Positions 45,501 to 58,343 of a stretch of DNA of 64,000 bases are shown in pieces. The notes below the pieces were generated by a model that ran no database searches, was not told the DNA's origin, and saw only the letters and a list, made by a program, of their open reading frames with translations. The stretch lies in NCBI RefSeq assembly GCF_958298935.1, contig NC_084938.1, positions 21,371,501 through 21,435,500 of the forward strand, written 5' to 3'. A program made the translations under genes and the position numbers. Position 1 is the stretch's first letter; every line of letters starts with the position of its first letter. The DNA is from Phragmites australis (taxonomy: Eukaryota; Streptophyta; Magnoliopsida; Poales; Poaceae).

Positions 45501-48500
45501 CAGTTCCAGACACAAGGGAGTGACTTGAGTGAAGGGGGTGTAACCCAATTACTCAATCTCTGCATCGCTGCCGCCTATCACTGCCAAGCCATCTATTTCT
45601 CTTCCCACAACACTTCTCCATTACGAGCCAGTCCCTTCTGAGACTCCGCATCGTGTGGTGTGTAGGTCTGTGATTAGTTGGACTAGAGTTAGACTCATGG
45701 GTCTCTTGTCTGATTTGAATGCTCATTACAAAACGATTATTTTTTAGTAAGGCCATTAATAAAATATATTTTTATTCAGGTGCACATACTTGTATGATAC
45801 TCTGAGGCCTAGACTGATATACGAAGGACATATTGATTCTCTCTGTGAACTTGTTGACATTCTGAAAGTTGAAGTACTAGGAGAACAACTGAGTAGACGT
45901 GGTGAATCAGTAGCCGGTCTCCGTCCAATATTGCAAAGGATACTCGCCGATGTTCATGAGCGGTTAGCATTTTGTGCTCGGACTCATATCCGTGAAGAGG
46001 TAGTATTCTAGATGTCCTTTTCTTGATGGATGACTATGTTCTTTCTGTCAGCATTCTTTTTTGGCTGCTGCGCACATATTTGCAATATATTTTCTTCCAT
46101 ATATTGTACGAGCATTGTTCCTTAATATTCAGATCAATTGCCGTGTAGAATTATGTTCAGTTTGTACTTTAACCTGCAATATTCTGACGTGACATCCTGT
46201 GAGAACCTGAAACTTGGTAATCAAGATGGTCACTTTAGTCACTAAAAAACACAATACTCATTTGAACCACTTTGTTCTCATTCTAGTTCTCTGTGTAAAC
46301 AAGAGTAGTTGAGTGGACATAGTGCCACATGTGACCATAGGTTTATGCACTGGACATCATACGTATTTGTTAGCACTATCCAAAGAAAAGAAATAGAGTG
46401 ATATTTGGAGGCTCTTGTTTGGATTATAAGTATAGTTCCCTTGAGTTCCAGTTAAATTTGGACAAGCCTAAGCCATATCTGTAATGACACCCTTAAGATG
46501 CCCTCCAGCATATGTTCTTACATGGCTTGTAGTTAAGCTTGAGCCCCTTTAAACATGACATGAAGGGTCCGGATACTGTGTTGAAGGCTAAGTCTGGCTG
46601 AAAGGATTAAATTGGTGACCTTCCAAGAATTGATTGGAATAAACGTGGACAAACCTGAGCTCATAAGATAGCATTCACTTTTCCTTTTTGTTATTTGGGG
46701 GGTAAGTCTAAACTTTTTCCTTCCTCTACATAGCTTCTACTTCCCACACTAACATGTAGGATGTGTAGTGGATTGTGGAACAAGTGTATGTAAAGTGCAT
46801 AAGATACACACACATGCAGCAGTCTCTAATGTCTTCTTCCGAAGTAACAATATGCTGTGTTTACAATCTTGCCCTTTCCTTTGTTGTCCCTATAAAATAT
46901 TACTTTATATGTGCTTAGGGCTTTGAGCAACTACAGTATTTTTAATTTACTGTAATTTTGTTTAATCTTTATTGTCATACTTTTTTCAGATTGCAAATTT
47001 CCGCCCTTCTGATGAAGATCTGGATTATCCTGGAAAGCTTGAGCGATCTGTGGATGCGACTTCAAAAGCTACTGTTAGCTTGCTTCTCACTTCAATTGAA
47101 ACTTACTCTTTCCATGTTTATATCAGTTCCATCATATTTAAGACATGTAGTTTTAGGCTAATAGACAGGCTTCCTCTCTTACTTCTCCTATGTACCACTA
47201 TTGCCTCTTTCACTTTCATACCTAGCAGTTACATTTTTTTTAAGACAGCACATGGTTCTTATTACTGAATAAGTTCTGGTCTATTCACCATGGTGGAAGG
47301 ATAACTAGATCCATTTGTTTCAACCCGTAGGTTGGTGACAACTCAGACATATATGTGACATGGTACAGACCATTGGAGAAAACAGTTTCGTGCCTATCAA
47401 AGCTATATCGCTGCTTGGAGCCTTCTGTCTTTACTGGATTAGCCCAGGTATTGGACCTCTCATAGCTAAGACCATTTGTCTTGCTAAATCTTCCATTTAC
47501 TGGTTGGTTCCCTTTTTATTCTATTTGACAAGAGATATATTACTCTGACTGCCACCAGGAAGCTGTAGAAGTTTGCTCAACATCTCTTCAGGTTTCTGTA
47601 CAATTCTTCACTCCTTTTCTTATTTTCCATGGGATCTTGAGAACACACTAATTACAGTTTATATACTATGATGTATTGTCTTACTGTTTGTTATTCTGAG
47701 AAACACTCTATTCATGTTGTGAACAGAGTGCAAGCAAGGTCATCTCAAAGAAAGCAACCCCAATAGATGGCCAGCTTTTTCTAATTAAGCACCTCCTCAT
47801 TTTAAGGGAACAGGTGGCCCTATCTATTACCCTGTACAGAAAAATTCATCTTACTCATTAATTCATCTCGTAGCTCATACGGTATTTTACATGTGTTCAG
47901 ATTGCTCCATTCAATATTGAGTTCTCTGTCACACATAAGGAGCTGGATTTCTCCCATTTGCTGGTATATGCAGCTTAGTTCCTTCCATATGGAGTATTAA
48001 TTGTTTATCCTATACATGTTGTTTCATGCATGGGACTTTTTTTACTTGACCCTCGTGGTTGCAAGAGTATATTAACATTGTAGATATATGTACCTTTCAA
48101 AACTTTATATTCTTTATTTTGATTCTCTGAAATGAAATTCTTAGGTCTACTCCACTGTTCATTATTGTTTTAGTTTGAATTGGTATTTACCATACGATCA
48201 TTGTATTTCATCCGGCATAGATCGTTTCTGATTGCTAATTGCAGCAAATTAATTTTTACAGGATCACCTAAGAAGGATTCTCAGGGGGCAGGTCTCATTG
48301 TTTGATTGGTCAAGGTCAACATCACTAGCTAGGACCTTTTCTCCCCGCGTTTTGGAGAACCAAATTGATGCCAGAAAAGTAACTAACTTGATGTGACTCC
48401 TTTTGCTGTTTGACCTCAAATTTGAAGATACATTAGCATCTCCTAGAAATTTGGTATTCCATATTATGTAAATCTAAAAAGTGCAGATATATGCATGCAC

Positions 48501-51500
48501 TCCACACCTTCACAGTACTGTGCATATGTTAGGGTCCTATGATCATAAGAGGGATAAACATCTGCCAGGACGATAGCCAGGTAATGTCGGCTGTTATGAG
48601 GGATTAGACTATAGATTAAGGAGACTCAAAATATTGAGGAAGACTAGATTAATTCTTCTTGCTTGCTTTTCTCCTGGATGCACCCTCTATAAATAGGGCG
48701 GGTACATGGCTAGCCTGGAGAGTCCATGCCGTATTCCAAATATTACTTTCCTAAACCAACTCCTATTCTATTGCTAAACTGACTTTATCTCCTTCCTCAA
48801 ATAATTCTATCTCCTACCTAATCTGAAAACCTCCTTTATTTCTTAATTCCTAAGCCTTCCATCTAAATCGGCTGTAGCTGTACTGCTACAGGGCAGTAAC
48901 CGCCTATGTCCTGCACGTATGATACTCAAAACGGAACGAAATTGTGCCACTTGCTAAATAGATAAAGTAGGGGATATTTATCTGATAGGCTTGATTGTTT
49001 TCTAGCTGCTCGCATATTTTCAGCTTCCTTTGATTTTGGCTTATTTAGCTATTGATCTTTTATTTCAGGAATTGGAGAAAAGCCTCAAAGCTACATGTGA
49101 GGAGTTTATAATGTCCATCACTAAATTAGTAGTGGACCCAATGCTTTCTTTTGTTACTAAGGTAACAAAATCTAGCCATCTGCACACTTTATTACATTTA
49201 AGACTTTGGGGCTTTCCTTTTATATTTCTGACTTTCTGCAGTACCTGTAGTTTGTCTCGAACTGTTGCTAGGTGTTTACTATCCCATCATCCCATGAAGC
49301 CCCCGAAAAACCTTTAGTTGTATGGCACTAAGAGCGATGGGGCTTTGCACTTTGTTCCTCTGTAATCACTGTAGTTTGTCGAGCTCCTTTTAGGTGTGTG
49401 AGTAGCCCTTGTACTACTGGAAAGTCCCTAGTGTCAGGTACCATTTTATACCATTGGTAAGAGTATAGTGCAAGCTATATTGTTAGAAATTGTAATGTCT
49501 ACTAATATGTAACTCCCTTTTATCACTTCTGTCTACTATAGTCTAATGTGGTCATGACATGACTGTGTGGCAGGTAACTGCCGTTAAAGTTGCACTGTCC
49601 TCCGGTAGCCAGAATCAGAAGTTGGATTCGGTTTTAGCAAAACCTCTGAAGACTCAAGCATTTGCTTCTCCTGATAAAGTTGCAGAGCTTGTTCAAAAGG
49701 TGCACTTCAATTTTTCAGTATATGATGCAATGAGCTGTGTTTTCTTGTTTTTCCCAATGTCATACGGAAGATCCTTTTCCCCAAACAGGTTGCCGCCACT
49801 ATTCAACAAGATTTACCCAATGTTATGATCAGGATGAGGTTGTATTTGCAAAATCCATCTACACGAATGATCTTATTCAAACCTATAAAGTAAGGATCTC
49901 CGTCTCACGTCCATAGACCATTTACCTTTGTTTTTCTTTTCCTTCTAGCTTTTCAAGGAATATTCGGGAATTATGAACTTAGTGCAAGGTAAGGTTTAAT
50001 TCAGCCAAGATCAGCATATTTTTCCCTATGCCCATTATTCAGCACAAACAGGTCCGACGTATATAGATCCAAACAATCGGACCGTGTGTTTTATACATAC
50101 TAGTCCTGGGCTACCAATGCCTAATGTCGATCTGGATTATCTGTATGTGACCTGTTGAAGCATGTGAACTCCAAATCTGAGTTATGCCCACCTACAACCA
50201 ACACAATGAATTAATTCTAACCTTTATAATCGAGCATATTTTCCACTTCAGTAAGAAACCACCATTTTGGAAATTAATCATTGCATTTTCCAATTATCAT
50301 ATAGAATATTTTGATCTGTAATTCCTTGTTGCTTAGTTAGATACATATAAGGCTGATAAACCTAATGAATGCGTATGGTGAATGGCTCGATGCAGCTGTT
50401 TAGAATGTGCTATGGTGCATGCTTGGTGAATGGTATTTATATTTTTTTCTACCTTTGGTGTTATGCTTGTATAACTTTTAATAAATTGGGTATAAGAAGG
50501 TGAAACCACCACATGAATAAAGGCTATGGGTGACGGGTGATATCCGTCACATCGAACGCGTCACTGATGACTAGTCATAATTGACAGGTAAGGACCCGTC
50601 ACGGAGGTCATATGTGATGGGTCGTAACTGTAATCCGTCACTGATGTGCGTCTTTCATGTGCTGAGGAAAAATACATAAGTGTAACCAATCACTTATGTC
50701 TTAACATAAGTGATAGGTGAAGAGGTTACCCGTCACTTGTCTCTTAATATAAGTGATGTGTAATCTATTAACCTATCATTATATAAAATCATAAGTGACG
50801 GGTAACAAGATTATTCGTCACTTATTACTTAACATAAGTGATATGTAATAAGGTTATCCATCATTTACGTGTAGATTATCCTGCAAGATTGTCCTGTTTT
50901 CTGGCTGCATTATGGAACATAGCTAGGATTTGACAGTCGTCTTCTCGCTGCAAACAACAACAATGCATTCAAATTCATATCGACAAACACACTTATATAA
51001 GAACCCACTTTATCACAGAATCACAAAAGTTATAAGTTCTAATCAATTCATCACAAAATCACAAATGTTATAAAGTTTCAATCAATTCATATTATATAAG
51101 ACCTCATAACCTAGGGTTTCTATAGTGCAACTCGCCGTGTGGGTTGATGACTTTAGACATCACAAAGTCGACGATCCGTTGTCGAATCTTCGGGAGTGCA
51201 GTGTTGTTAAAAAAAAAAGCTAAAAAATCCTGCATAATTTGACGTGTAACTAATGCCATGTTATTATGGAATTAAACTAATTACTGAAATTAGTTACGAA
51301 TAAACTTGTATTGAACTTATATGGGGGGATTTTATTTTCTTTGCTCGGATCGTGAGGAACATGTTTCACGCAACATAGAATTCGCAGGCGTTGTCCGATG
51401 GTTGTTGGTAGCGCTATTGAATAAAAAATTTACTGTTAGATCAAAAGGAAAAAACAGCAACAAAGAGCATTTGGTGATATGTTTGGTAGCATTTATCGTG

Positions 51501-53918
51501 AACCTGGTTTTGTGTGTCAGTCTACGGTCTTCTTTCGCGTTGTAGTCAGGATCAGCTCGTAGGTATTTGTCAAATGCTTGCATAAAGAGGGATAGATTAG
51601 GGAATATTTGAATGTTAGAAAAATTAAATATGTAAATTAAGCCAGACAGAACTTACGTGTCGAGAAGTTCTTTTACAACGCTATAATCACGCTCTCTAGG
51701 TTTGCCTTTTGGTCCTACTGTTTTTGATGAGTCAAGGGACTACACCAAATTCCACTTGAGGCAAATGAACAGTAAGACCTATGGCCATCGGTACTGTGGG
51801 CATCTAACAGGTAGTTTATTTTGGAATATTGTTGCATTGCTCTGGTCACATAGTCCACAATATAGTTGCTATGAAGTTGGATGACCGAGATTGTAATGGC
51901 CGCAGGATCAAGAAATCCGAAGGGCTCTTTGTTCTTTTTTGTTTCTTTGATCAAGTGTTTACAGATAAGAATATAGTTAGATTCAAGACTTATGATATTA
52001 ATTAATGAATGTCCAGTTTTAAGGGACTTGCAATGTGAAGATCCGTAATAACGATACGTCCATAACATCAAGGTTGAAGAGGTTATATAAGCTATTGAAA
52101 CCCGTAAGGAAGTAGCCGTTTTTAGTTAAGAAGTGATGCCATTTGTATTGTACGACTATGGATTGAGCCTTGGTATTTCTAGAAGTATGCATATAGTAAT
52201 TATGCAGGTTGACACATACTTGTCCCGCCCTTGTTAGGTCATCTACCGTCATCAAGGGCTTCTTATATTGGAATTTTGTGTGGTCACTAGTCTACGCTTC
52301 GCCGGTACAATGACTTTTGACCTTTTTAGTAGGTGCTTCTTAAGAGTCTTTCTTCTCGGCTCTTTTTTCTTTTTTCTTTTTTCTTTGGGCTCTTTGGGGG
52401 AGATGGAATTGAAGCTAGAAGCGAGGTCGCCGGATGTGGAGAAGGCAGTGAAACTGCCTTCTCTGGAAGTGAGGGGCATGGTGGCGGTGCACTTGAAGTT
52501 CATCTAGATTGGGATGCATTAGAGATCACGATGTCGCCTTTCTTTCACTGGATCCTTTGACGAAGAGCTTCACCCAGTGTTGTGAATTCATCATTGGGGG
52601 GAGCTCCAACACATGATCAGTGGCACTGCTATGTACCATGTCCACCGTAACTATGGCATAGCCAGCACGTATCGGGACCGTATGTTAGATGTGGACATCT
52701 GGAAGCACCTGACCTCATGCAACCTCAATGTAATACCTGTCAAGCCTGATTATGGAGCTATAGGGTGTAGGCACTTTTAGCAGGTCAATCGTATCTGGCT
52801 CAGTCACGGCGAATACTGGTTGATCGATCTCTTTAGAGGCGCAGTTACTCTTACATGCAGTTCCGAGGCTAACTTCCTTTGGGATGAAAATCTCTATTCC
52901 CTATGCTCTAGATCTATAGCATCTCGCGGTAGATCGGGCAAACCTAGTATCAAATTTATCAAATTTAACATAAATACAACTTACTTGTACTAAGATTTTG
53001 GATAAAGATGTAAAATGGTTGATTATAACTCAAATCATAAAAAATCTACCAAATAGGGGTTAGAGGAGGAGGAAAGGAGAAGATGTAAACCTTTAAAGAC
53101 TTAGCAATAATTCAAACTTCAAATCAACATGATATTAGAGTCTCTAGTGGAACCGAAGAAAATCGTCAAATCTACTGTGCGTGCAGTACTGTTAAGTCAT
53201 GTAACTATTATGCGTGCAGTACTATTGGTTAGCTCTTATAATAGAGCTAAGTCATCAGTGACGGATCATAAGATTACTAGTCACATATGATACGTGATAA
53301 GTGATGGGACGCGATATAACCCGTCACTTATGACTGACCTAGGAAGATCCGTTACCTATACCAGGTTATTAGTGATAGGTTGTAAGATGATTTGTCACTT
53401 GTAACTGGTGTAAGGAGACCCGTCACTTGTATATCATAAGTAATGGATGTAGTTATGACCTGTTACTAATGTGATAAGTGACGGATTACATCAGATTATT
53501 AGTGACGTGTTAAGATCCGATTCCGACCCAAGGCTATGAAAGTGACATGTCGTAGAATGATCCGTCACTAAATTATATCTCTTTTGTCGGTTTTTACGTA
53601 GTAAATAGCACTTCTGAAAAAAGAAACATTAGACCACTACCTAATGAATCTAACCAACTGGAAAACTAACCTTTATTATGTAAGCTGTGTTATATCAAAA
53701 TGCCCAGAGAACCCTAACTGTAAACTGAATAAAGAGTTAAGCACTTTGTGCCTTGTGTTTCTTCTAATGCATTTCTCTTTCGTCCCAGGACAAATATTGT
53801 TGAGGCTCATATACAGCTGCAGTCCCTTCTGAAGTCAGAATACTCCACTGACGAAATGCAATCCATCGGTATGTTGTCTATACCTGATCTGCAGTCTCAG
53901 CTCGATAGCCTTTTGTAG
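39523..53918 (+). CDS. COG3: Conserved oligomeric Golgi complex subunit 3 (COG3/Sec34), 25 exons
   Basis: COG3 is a lobe A subunit of the COG tether for retrograde vesicles at the Golgi. Exons: 39523-39612, 39752-39835, 40284-40385, 40496-40540, 40624-40698, 40799-40894, 41701-41778, 43456-43541, 43632-43698, 43788-43850, 43936-44037, 44180-44284, 44372-44464, 44842-44930, 45780-45999, 46990-47073, 47331-47447, 47559-47591, 47727-47813, 47901-47963, 48262-48378, 49069-49161, 49574-49699, 49789-49889, 53789-53918. GT-AG borders and phases agree throughout, giving 781 residues, near the usual plant length. Recognised blocks: [20 protein letters not shown] and [19 protein letters not shown] (Sec34 coiled coil), [60 protein letters not shown] and [20 protein letters not shown]. 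Introns are enlarged by transposons, yet all coding parts are preserved. Confidence 0.94.
42895..43230. mobile_element. LTR-like fragment in COG3 intron 7
   Basis: Differs in composition from the surrounding intron. It holds GGGTCCGAAGACCATGGGAT, a TTATATATAGGG TATA-like element near 43040, then TTTCCTAAC-type repeats and a GCCTGGCCCATGG end. The layout resembles the piece at 48527-48950 and the leader parts of grass LTRs. Edges and family are uncertain. Confidence 0.4.
48527..48950. mobile_element. LTR-like fragment in COG3 intron 21
   Basis: Begins TGTTAGGGTCCTATGATCAT, has a TATA-like CTATAAATAGG at about 48690, then TTTCCTAAACC and TTCCTTCCTC-type stretches, and ends near GTCCTGCACGTATGATA. 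The content and order resemble an LTR with its promoter. No second LTR or target duplication was confirmed. Confidence 0.4.
50507..53603. mobile_element. CACTA-like transposon in COG3 intron 24
   Basis: The left end starts CACCACATGAATAAA and the right end is the inverse of TACTACGTAAAAACC, both near the CACTA-type TIR. Both ends carry dense subterminal repeats of GTGACGGGT/ACCCGTCAC in both directions (50520-50870 and 53255-53575), the hallmark of grass CACTA elements. Flanking trinucleotides are AAC and AAT, a near match for the 3-bp target duplication. The middle (about 51.1-52.9 kb) holds minus-strand coding-like remnants, including a Lys/Arg-rich frame at 52252-52503, but no recognisable transposase. 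It is 3.1 kb long and non-autonomous. COG3 splicing spans it. Confidence 0.75.
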
Positions 53919-55480
53919 CTCGTATACAGTTGCAAGCCTTCCTATAGTCCTTTTTGAGATAATAATGTGGTTCTTCCAAGTAACCAAAGTAAAGCTGTCA
54001 CCCTTCTGATCCTCTACTGGATTGATGTTGTAATTTGTTCCTGTTTTACATTGAAATGGAATTATGGAACTACACCACCATGATATGTAACTCTTTAGTG
54101 GACAGCTTTTACGAAGTGCTGCTTTTCATATTCTTAAAGTTCGAATGAATATCCCTTAGTGATTGTTTTTGTATATCCTATTGTACACGCACGGTTTGTT
54201 AAACTCGTGAGATTTTCTACGTCTGTCGCAAAACTTGGACTGGTGATGGCTGCACGCCACCAAGGCATCCGTCTCAAGTTAGACGCTCGTGTAGTCGGGT
54301 TGTGTTCTCTTACACATTTTCATGAGAAAATTTCCGTTCGTCAAGTATGTTATTAGGACTGGATTACGGTTTTCTCGTGCTGAAGTCCGTGCTGATGTTG
54401 TCGTTTGGGTAGAAACGGCGCATCTCTTGGCACATCGTACATCTTTTGTATAACTAATACTCATTTCGTTCAGCAATAGTAGGTATAATTTTTTCTCGGC
54501 TTTCGAAGTTAGATTTTAACTAAGTTTTTTTTATAAAATATATTATTTATCTACGAAATCTATAGAGTAAAATTATTATAAATTACGACGCCCGAGAATG
54601 CTCCAGTCCTGTGAACTGCAGCTGGCCGGCATCTAAACTCTGGTCCTAGTAGCATCGTTCTCCCAGCGACTGCCGGCCATAGCCGCCGGCATATGCGTGC
54701 AGCGGACCGTGCCACGAGCAGACCCGAGCGCTGCTCGGCGATTGGCACCTGGCGTAACCGATAGCGACCTTGCAAGCAGAAGCAGAAGCTGGCGCTCGCT
54801 CGCTCGGCGTGGGAAGCACAGAGCAGGGGAGCATCAGAATTGGTCTTATTTGGTTCAGTTTTTGCTGTCTTTTACTATTTAGAAGCAAAAATTTGAACTA
54901 AACAATCTGTTTTAAAAAGAATTCTGAGAAGAAAAAATATTATTATTACTTAAAGTCAGAATTGGATTTGAATGAGCTTTTATAGCTTCGGAGAGATATT
55001 ATATATATTATACATTTTATTGAAAAAACTAATTCAAAAATAACTTTTCTATAAATAATTTTTCAACAGCAACTTTTAAAATAACATTTGGAAAAATCTC
55101 AGTCCAATCTCAGCCTCATGCCCATTCCTAGTCACTTTCCATGCTCTTTTTTAGGTTTGCTCTCCGAGTAGGGTTGCTGCCAATCGAGCTGGCCGGCGTG
55201 ATCGGACGCAACGGACACAAGCGCATTCAAGCTCGTCCCATCTGTACTTCCGTACCATGTCGCACTAACTCTGGAGATGCTACAAACATGTTGACGTGAA
55301 AACATGCCACGCCAAACACTAAGTATCTCGTGTGCAATCCGTAGCGTTACGCACCGGGCGTACAACAGTAGTGATAACTATTGTGTTTTCGTGGCAACGA
55401 GCGACTGATTTACGAACAAATCGGTAAATGATAACTAACCCGACGAGCAGCACCTGAGAAACCCAGTCTGTCACCGCGGC
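53919..55480. other. COG3 3' flank and intergenic DNA
   Basis: The COG3 3' UTR probably ends within the first few hundred bases. No later gene is recognised. A GC-rich patch at 54590-54830 has frames on both strands without domains. At 54847-54905, TTTGGTTCAGTTTTTGCT pairs with AGCAAAAATTTGAACTAAA to form a hairpin, a pattern seen in small grass MITEs. Confidence 0.45.
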
Positions 55481-56225
55481 GATGAATCTTCGTTAGCAAA
55501 TTGCACTTGGGTGTCGGGGCACGGTCGGCCAACTGTTTGCCCTAGATCGTGGAGATCAAGAGCGATAGCAATGGAGGTTAGAAAAGTAGGGTAGACGAGA
55601 AGAAAAATAAAAAAAACATGATAATAGATTGATTTGTGTCAATTATGGTTATTCACCCCTTTAATTATTTATAGAGATGGCTTGAACTTGGCCTAATCGA
55701 GTAGGACTTCTCTTTTCGAAACCAAGTCGATTTTTTGCTATATGTTCGGTCAATCTTTTCGAAATCAAAGAGAACCTCTTATTTAGCTATAGAAATCACA
55801 TCTCTATCTCTAATTCCCAACCGAACACATGTATTCTATTTTTTATTACCTATCATATCTTTAGTCTGACCATCGTAGGCCTTCAATTATCGATAGCCAG
55901 GCAAACAAAGATTGATCCGGCGCGGCAGCCCAACCAGGCACTCGGAAGCCCGACCACGACATCTACAACCCTCGACCACGGTATCTGACCACGTCCCTCC
56001 ATTGCTCGACCACAGCAGCAACCACCACATCCACGGCATCCGACCACGGCATTCGACCATGATTTCAATCTCAGGGGCTGCATTAACATCAAATCGGCTT
56101 GCCTTGGCTGTATGTAGCCTTGAACCACGTAATCACCATCGCTCGCTTGCATGTGCTTTGCCTCGCAATGCATCTGTTGCCGCTGTCTATATGCGCGCAG
56201 AAGCCCGAGATGAAAATCAGCGCAT
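55481..56225. other. Probable LTR-derived sequence flanking the solo LTR
   Basis: GGTGTCGGGGCACGGTCGGC near 55510, a minus-strand TATA-like CTCTATAAATAATT near 55670, and a short-period repeat of CGACCACGGCATC words at 55950-56070 suggest an old LTR on the minus strand. The possible continuation to the right of the inserted solo LTR is 57837-58320. No ends or coding parts were confirmed. Confidence 0.35.
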
Positions 56226-56230
56226 GTAGT

Positions 56231-57831
56231 TGTTGGGTAACAGGCATGCTATGTTAGCCTAAAATAATTTTTTTTACCTCATTCACCCAGGAAACCATGC
56301 TAGTAGGAGATCATAGATCGTTACCGCTTGACGCCAGTGCAACGGAAGAAGAGTTGGAGTAGTCCAATCTAACGTCATGCGCATCAAACTCCTCAAGCAA
56401 CTTCTCGATCAAATCTGCGACCAGTCCCGCGCAGGACGTCACGCTCCCCGACCAACTCCGAGCAGGTGGTCATGATCCTCGACCAACTCCCGATAAGGTC
56501 TGTCGCATCCTCGACCAGTTTTGAGTGGTTGTGTCGTGCTGTCCGACCAAATCCAAGTGGTCGCGTTGTGCTCCGCGATCAGACGAGCAGGTGCGTTGAC
56601 CAGTTCGCCATGGTCGGTGACCAGTCCGAACACATCGCGATCAACTCGTGGAGAAAATCAGTGCCACAATAGCAACAACGCCTCTACGGTATCCACACAT
56701 ACTGGGCAGAAACGACGAGCGCCAATGTGCTAGCATCGCACGCGCGGCTAGGGTTTTAGGAGATCATGTAGAAGGTTGCGGTGAGGGTTTCAAAGTAGCT
56801 CAACCTTTGCACGCCCTACCCATGCCTCTCCTTATATAGAGCTTGCTAATGAGCTCCTATGTTGGAAGCCCTTTAGAACTCTAACTTCTCATGAATCACA
56901 ATCCAATCAAACCCATATATGAATCCAATTTGCATGTTTTGTTCCAACTCTTTAAGTGTGTGACTTGTTAGGTTCATGTACAAACGGCTACAATTCAGAA
57001 ATCCTTTCAAAACCGAAATCAACAGTGGTCCCTAACAGGACATGTTAACTCCCGAGTATACACAAAAGATCATATTGGCTGAACCTTGATATACACATGC
57101 ACCGATCCCTTTGCCTCACGATACCAGTCAAGCTCAAGGCGAGATACGTGCCGCCCTTGTGATAGCTCGATCATTCACTCAATCAAGTAGTAGATTCATC
57201 ATGACTAACTCTTTAATCATATTGGCATGGCCATGTACTTTCTCGATCCAACTACCTCGAGGGCCCAGAGATATCTCTCCCATTATAAGGAGGGGCAAAG
57301 TCCATCTTGATCGCTCACACCCCACGACATATTTCATGACAAACCCAAAAACTACATTTATGACTACCCAGTTATGGAACAACGTTGGACAGCCTCAAAG
57401 TATGCAACTACACATTCTGGGAATAAATGACAATCTCAAATCTAATGATCCTGCAGGTACACCATTTGAGATAACAAATGGTGACATATCATAAATAATA
57501 ATCTCAGCAGTATCTCAAGATGGGTCTATCCAACATCATGTTCTCTAAAATAAATTTCCACATTATCGACTTGGTATCTATATACCTGATCCATAAAATA
57601 TGATCATCAATCAATACATGTGCTGGTCTTATGTATCATCATAATGATATGCAACCAGAGATCGACTAAGAATAACATAATGATATAAACAAAGACTTTT
57701 ATGAACCAGTCACATACTTGCCAATCAATATAAAATGTAGTCATATTTGAAATAACATATTATTCAAAAGTACATTAACATAGACGTGTGATATAATCAT
57801 CTTTATGATTGACTCTCGGACAACACCTTCA
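56231..57831 (-). mobile_element. Solo LTR, copia-type, same family as 23447-28665 but inverted
   Basis: Flanked by exact 5-bp repeats GTAGT (56226-56230 and 57832-57836). On the minus strand it begins TGAAGGTG and ends CCCAACA. The matching blocks with the other copy include (plus strand here) CAAGTAGTAGATTCATCATG near 57183 and AGGTTCATGTACAAACGGCT near 56971. Length 1601 bp. A minus-strand TATA box (CTCTATATAAGGAG, plus about 56830-56843) is present, while the other copy has lost this part. A minisatellite of CTCGACCAACTCCGAGCAGG type lies at 56410-56620. Confidence 0.88.
56410..56620. repeat. Minisatellite in the solo LTR, units of about 35 bp
   Basis: About five to six diverged copies of CGACCAACTCC followed by RAGCAGGTGGTCATGATCC-like sequence. 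The equivalent array in the 23.4-28.7 kb copy (28365-28520) has fewer units, so the array changes size between copies of the family. Confidence 0.65.
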
Positions 57832-57836
57832 GTAGT

Positions 57837-58320
57837 CAGGGCTTCCATCGCTGCCGTCTCTTGCTTCCTTTCTCTGATGCATGCAGACAAGAGCGTCGAG
57901 CTTTTCCCCTCTTTTGGCACATGAGTGCATGCATGTACATGCCCTGACTTGATCTACTTGCTGAAGCACACCTGATTAACTGAAGCAGTTGATTTCTCAC
58001 TAATCTTAAATAGACATCCACCGGTATAACACTAAGCTTAGTATATTTTATTCGGCTAATGACCTGCTTACCAACCGAATTAATTTATTTAACAAACTGG
58101 TCAACAATTAGCTCTTCTCTCTCGGCTAATCAACATACCAATCGACTTAAGTAACTAATTATTAAGTTTAATCAACCATCAACTGATTAAATCAGAATAT
58201 TTATATTCGACTACCCATTCATTTGGCAATCAAATTAAGCTAACCAATAATAATAATTTGCTCACTAAAATACTTGATAATCTAATTAGACTTTAGACTG
58301 ACATATCAAATTTGGATGTC
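57837..58320. other. AT-rich flank right of the solo LTR, no gene
   Basis: Contains TCGGCTAAT and ACCGAATTAA words recurring between 58030 and 58220. No coding frame. It may be the other half of the LTR-derived sequence that the solo LTR interrupted. Confidence 0.35.
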
Positions 58321-58343
58321 AACAAAACGTTTCCGCTTTCACC

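Noticed and set aside
52268..52560. Plus-strand hydrophobic frames that could be a small membrane protein
   Set aside because: They are opposite a Lys/Arg-rich minus-strand remnant inside the CACTA-like element; Phe/Leu runs come from T-rich complement of AAG/AAA codons.
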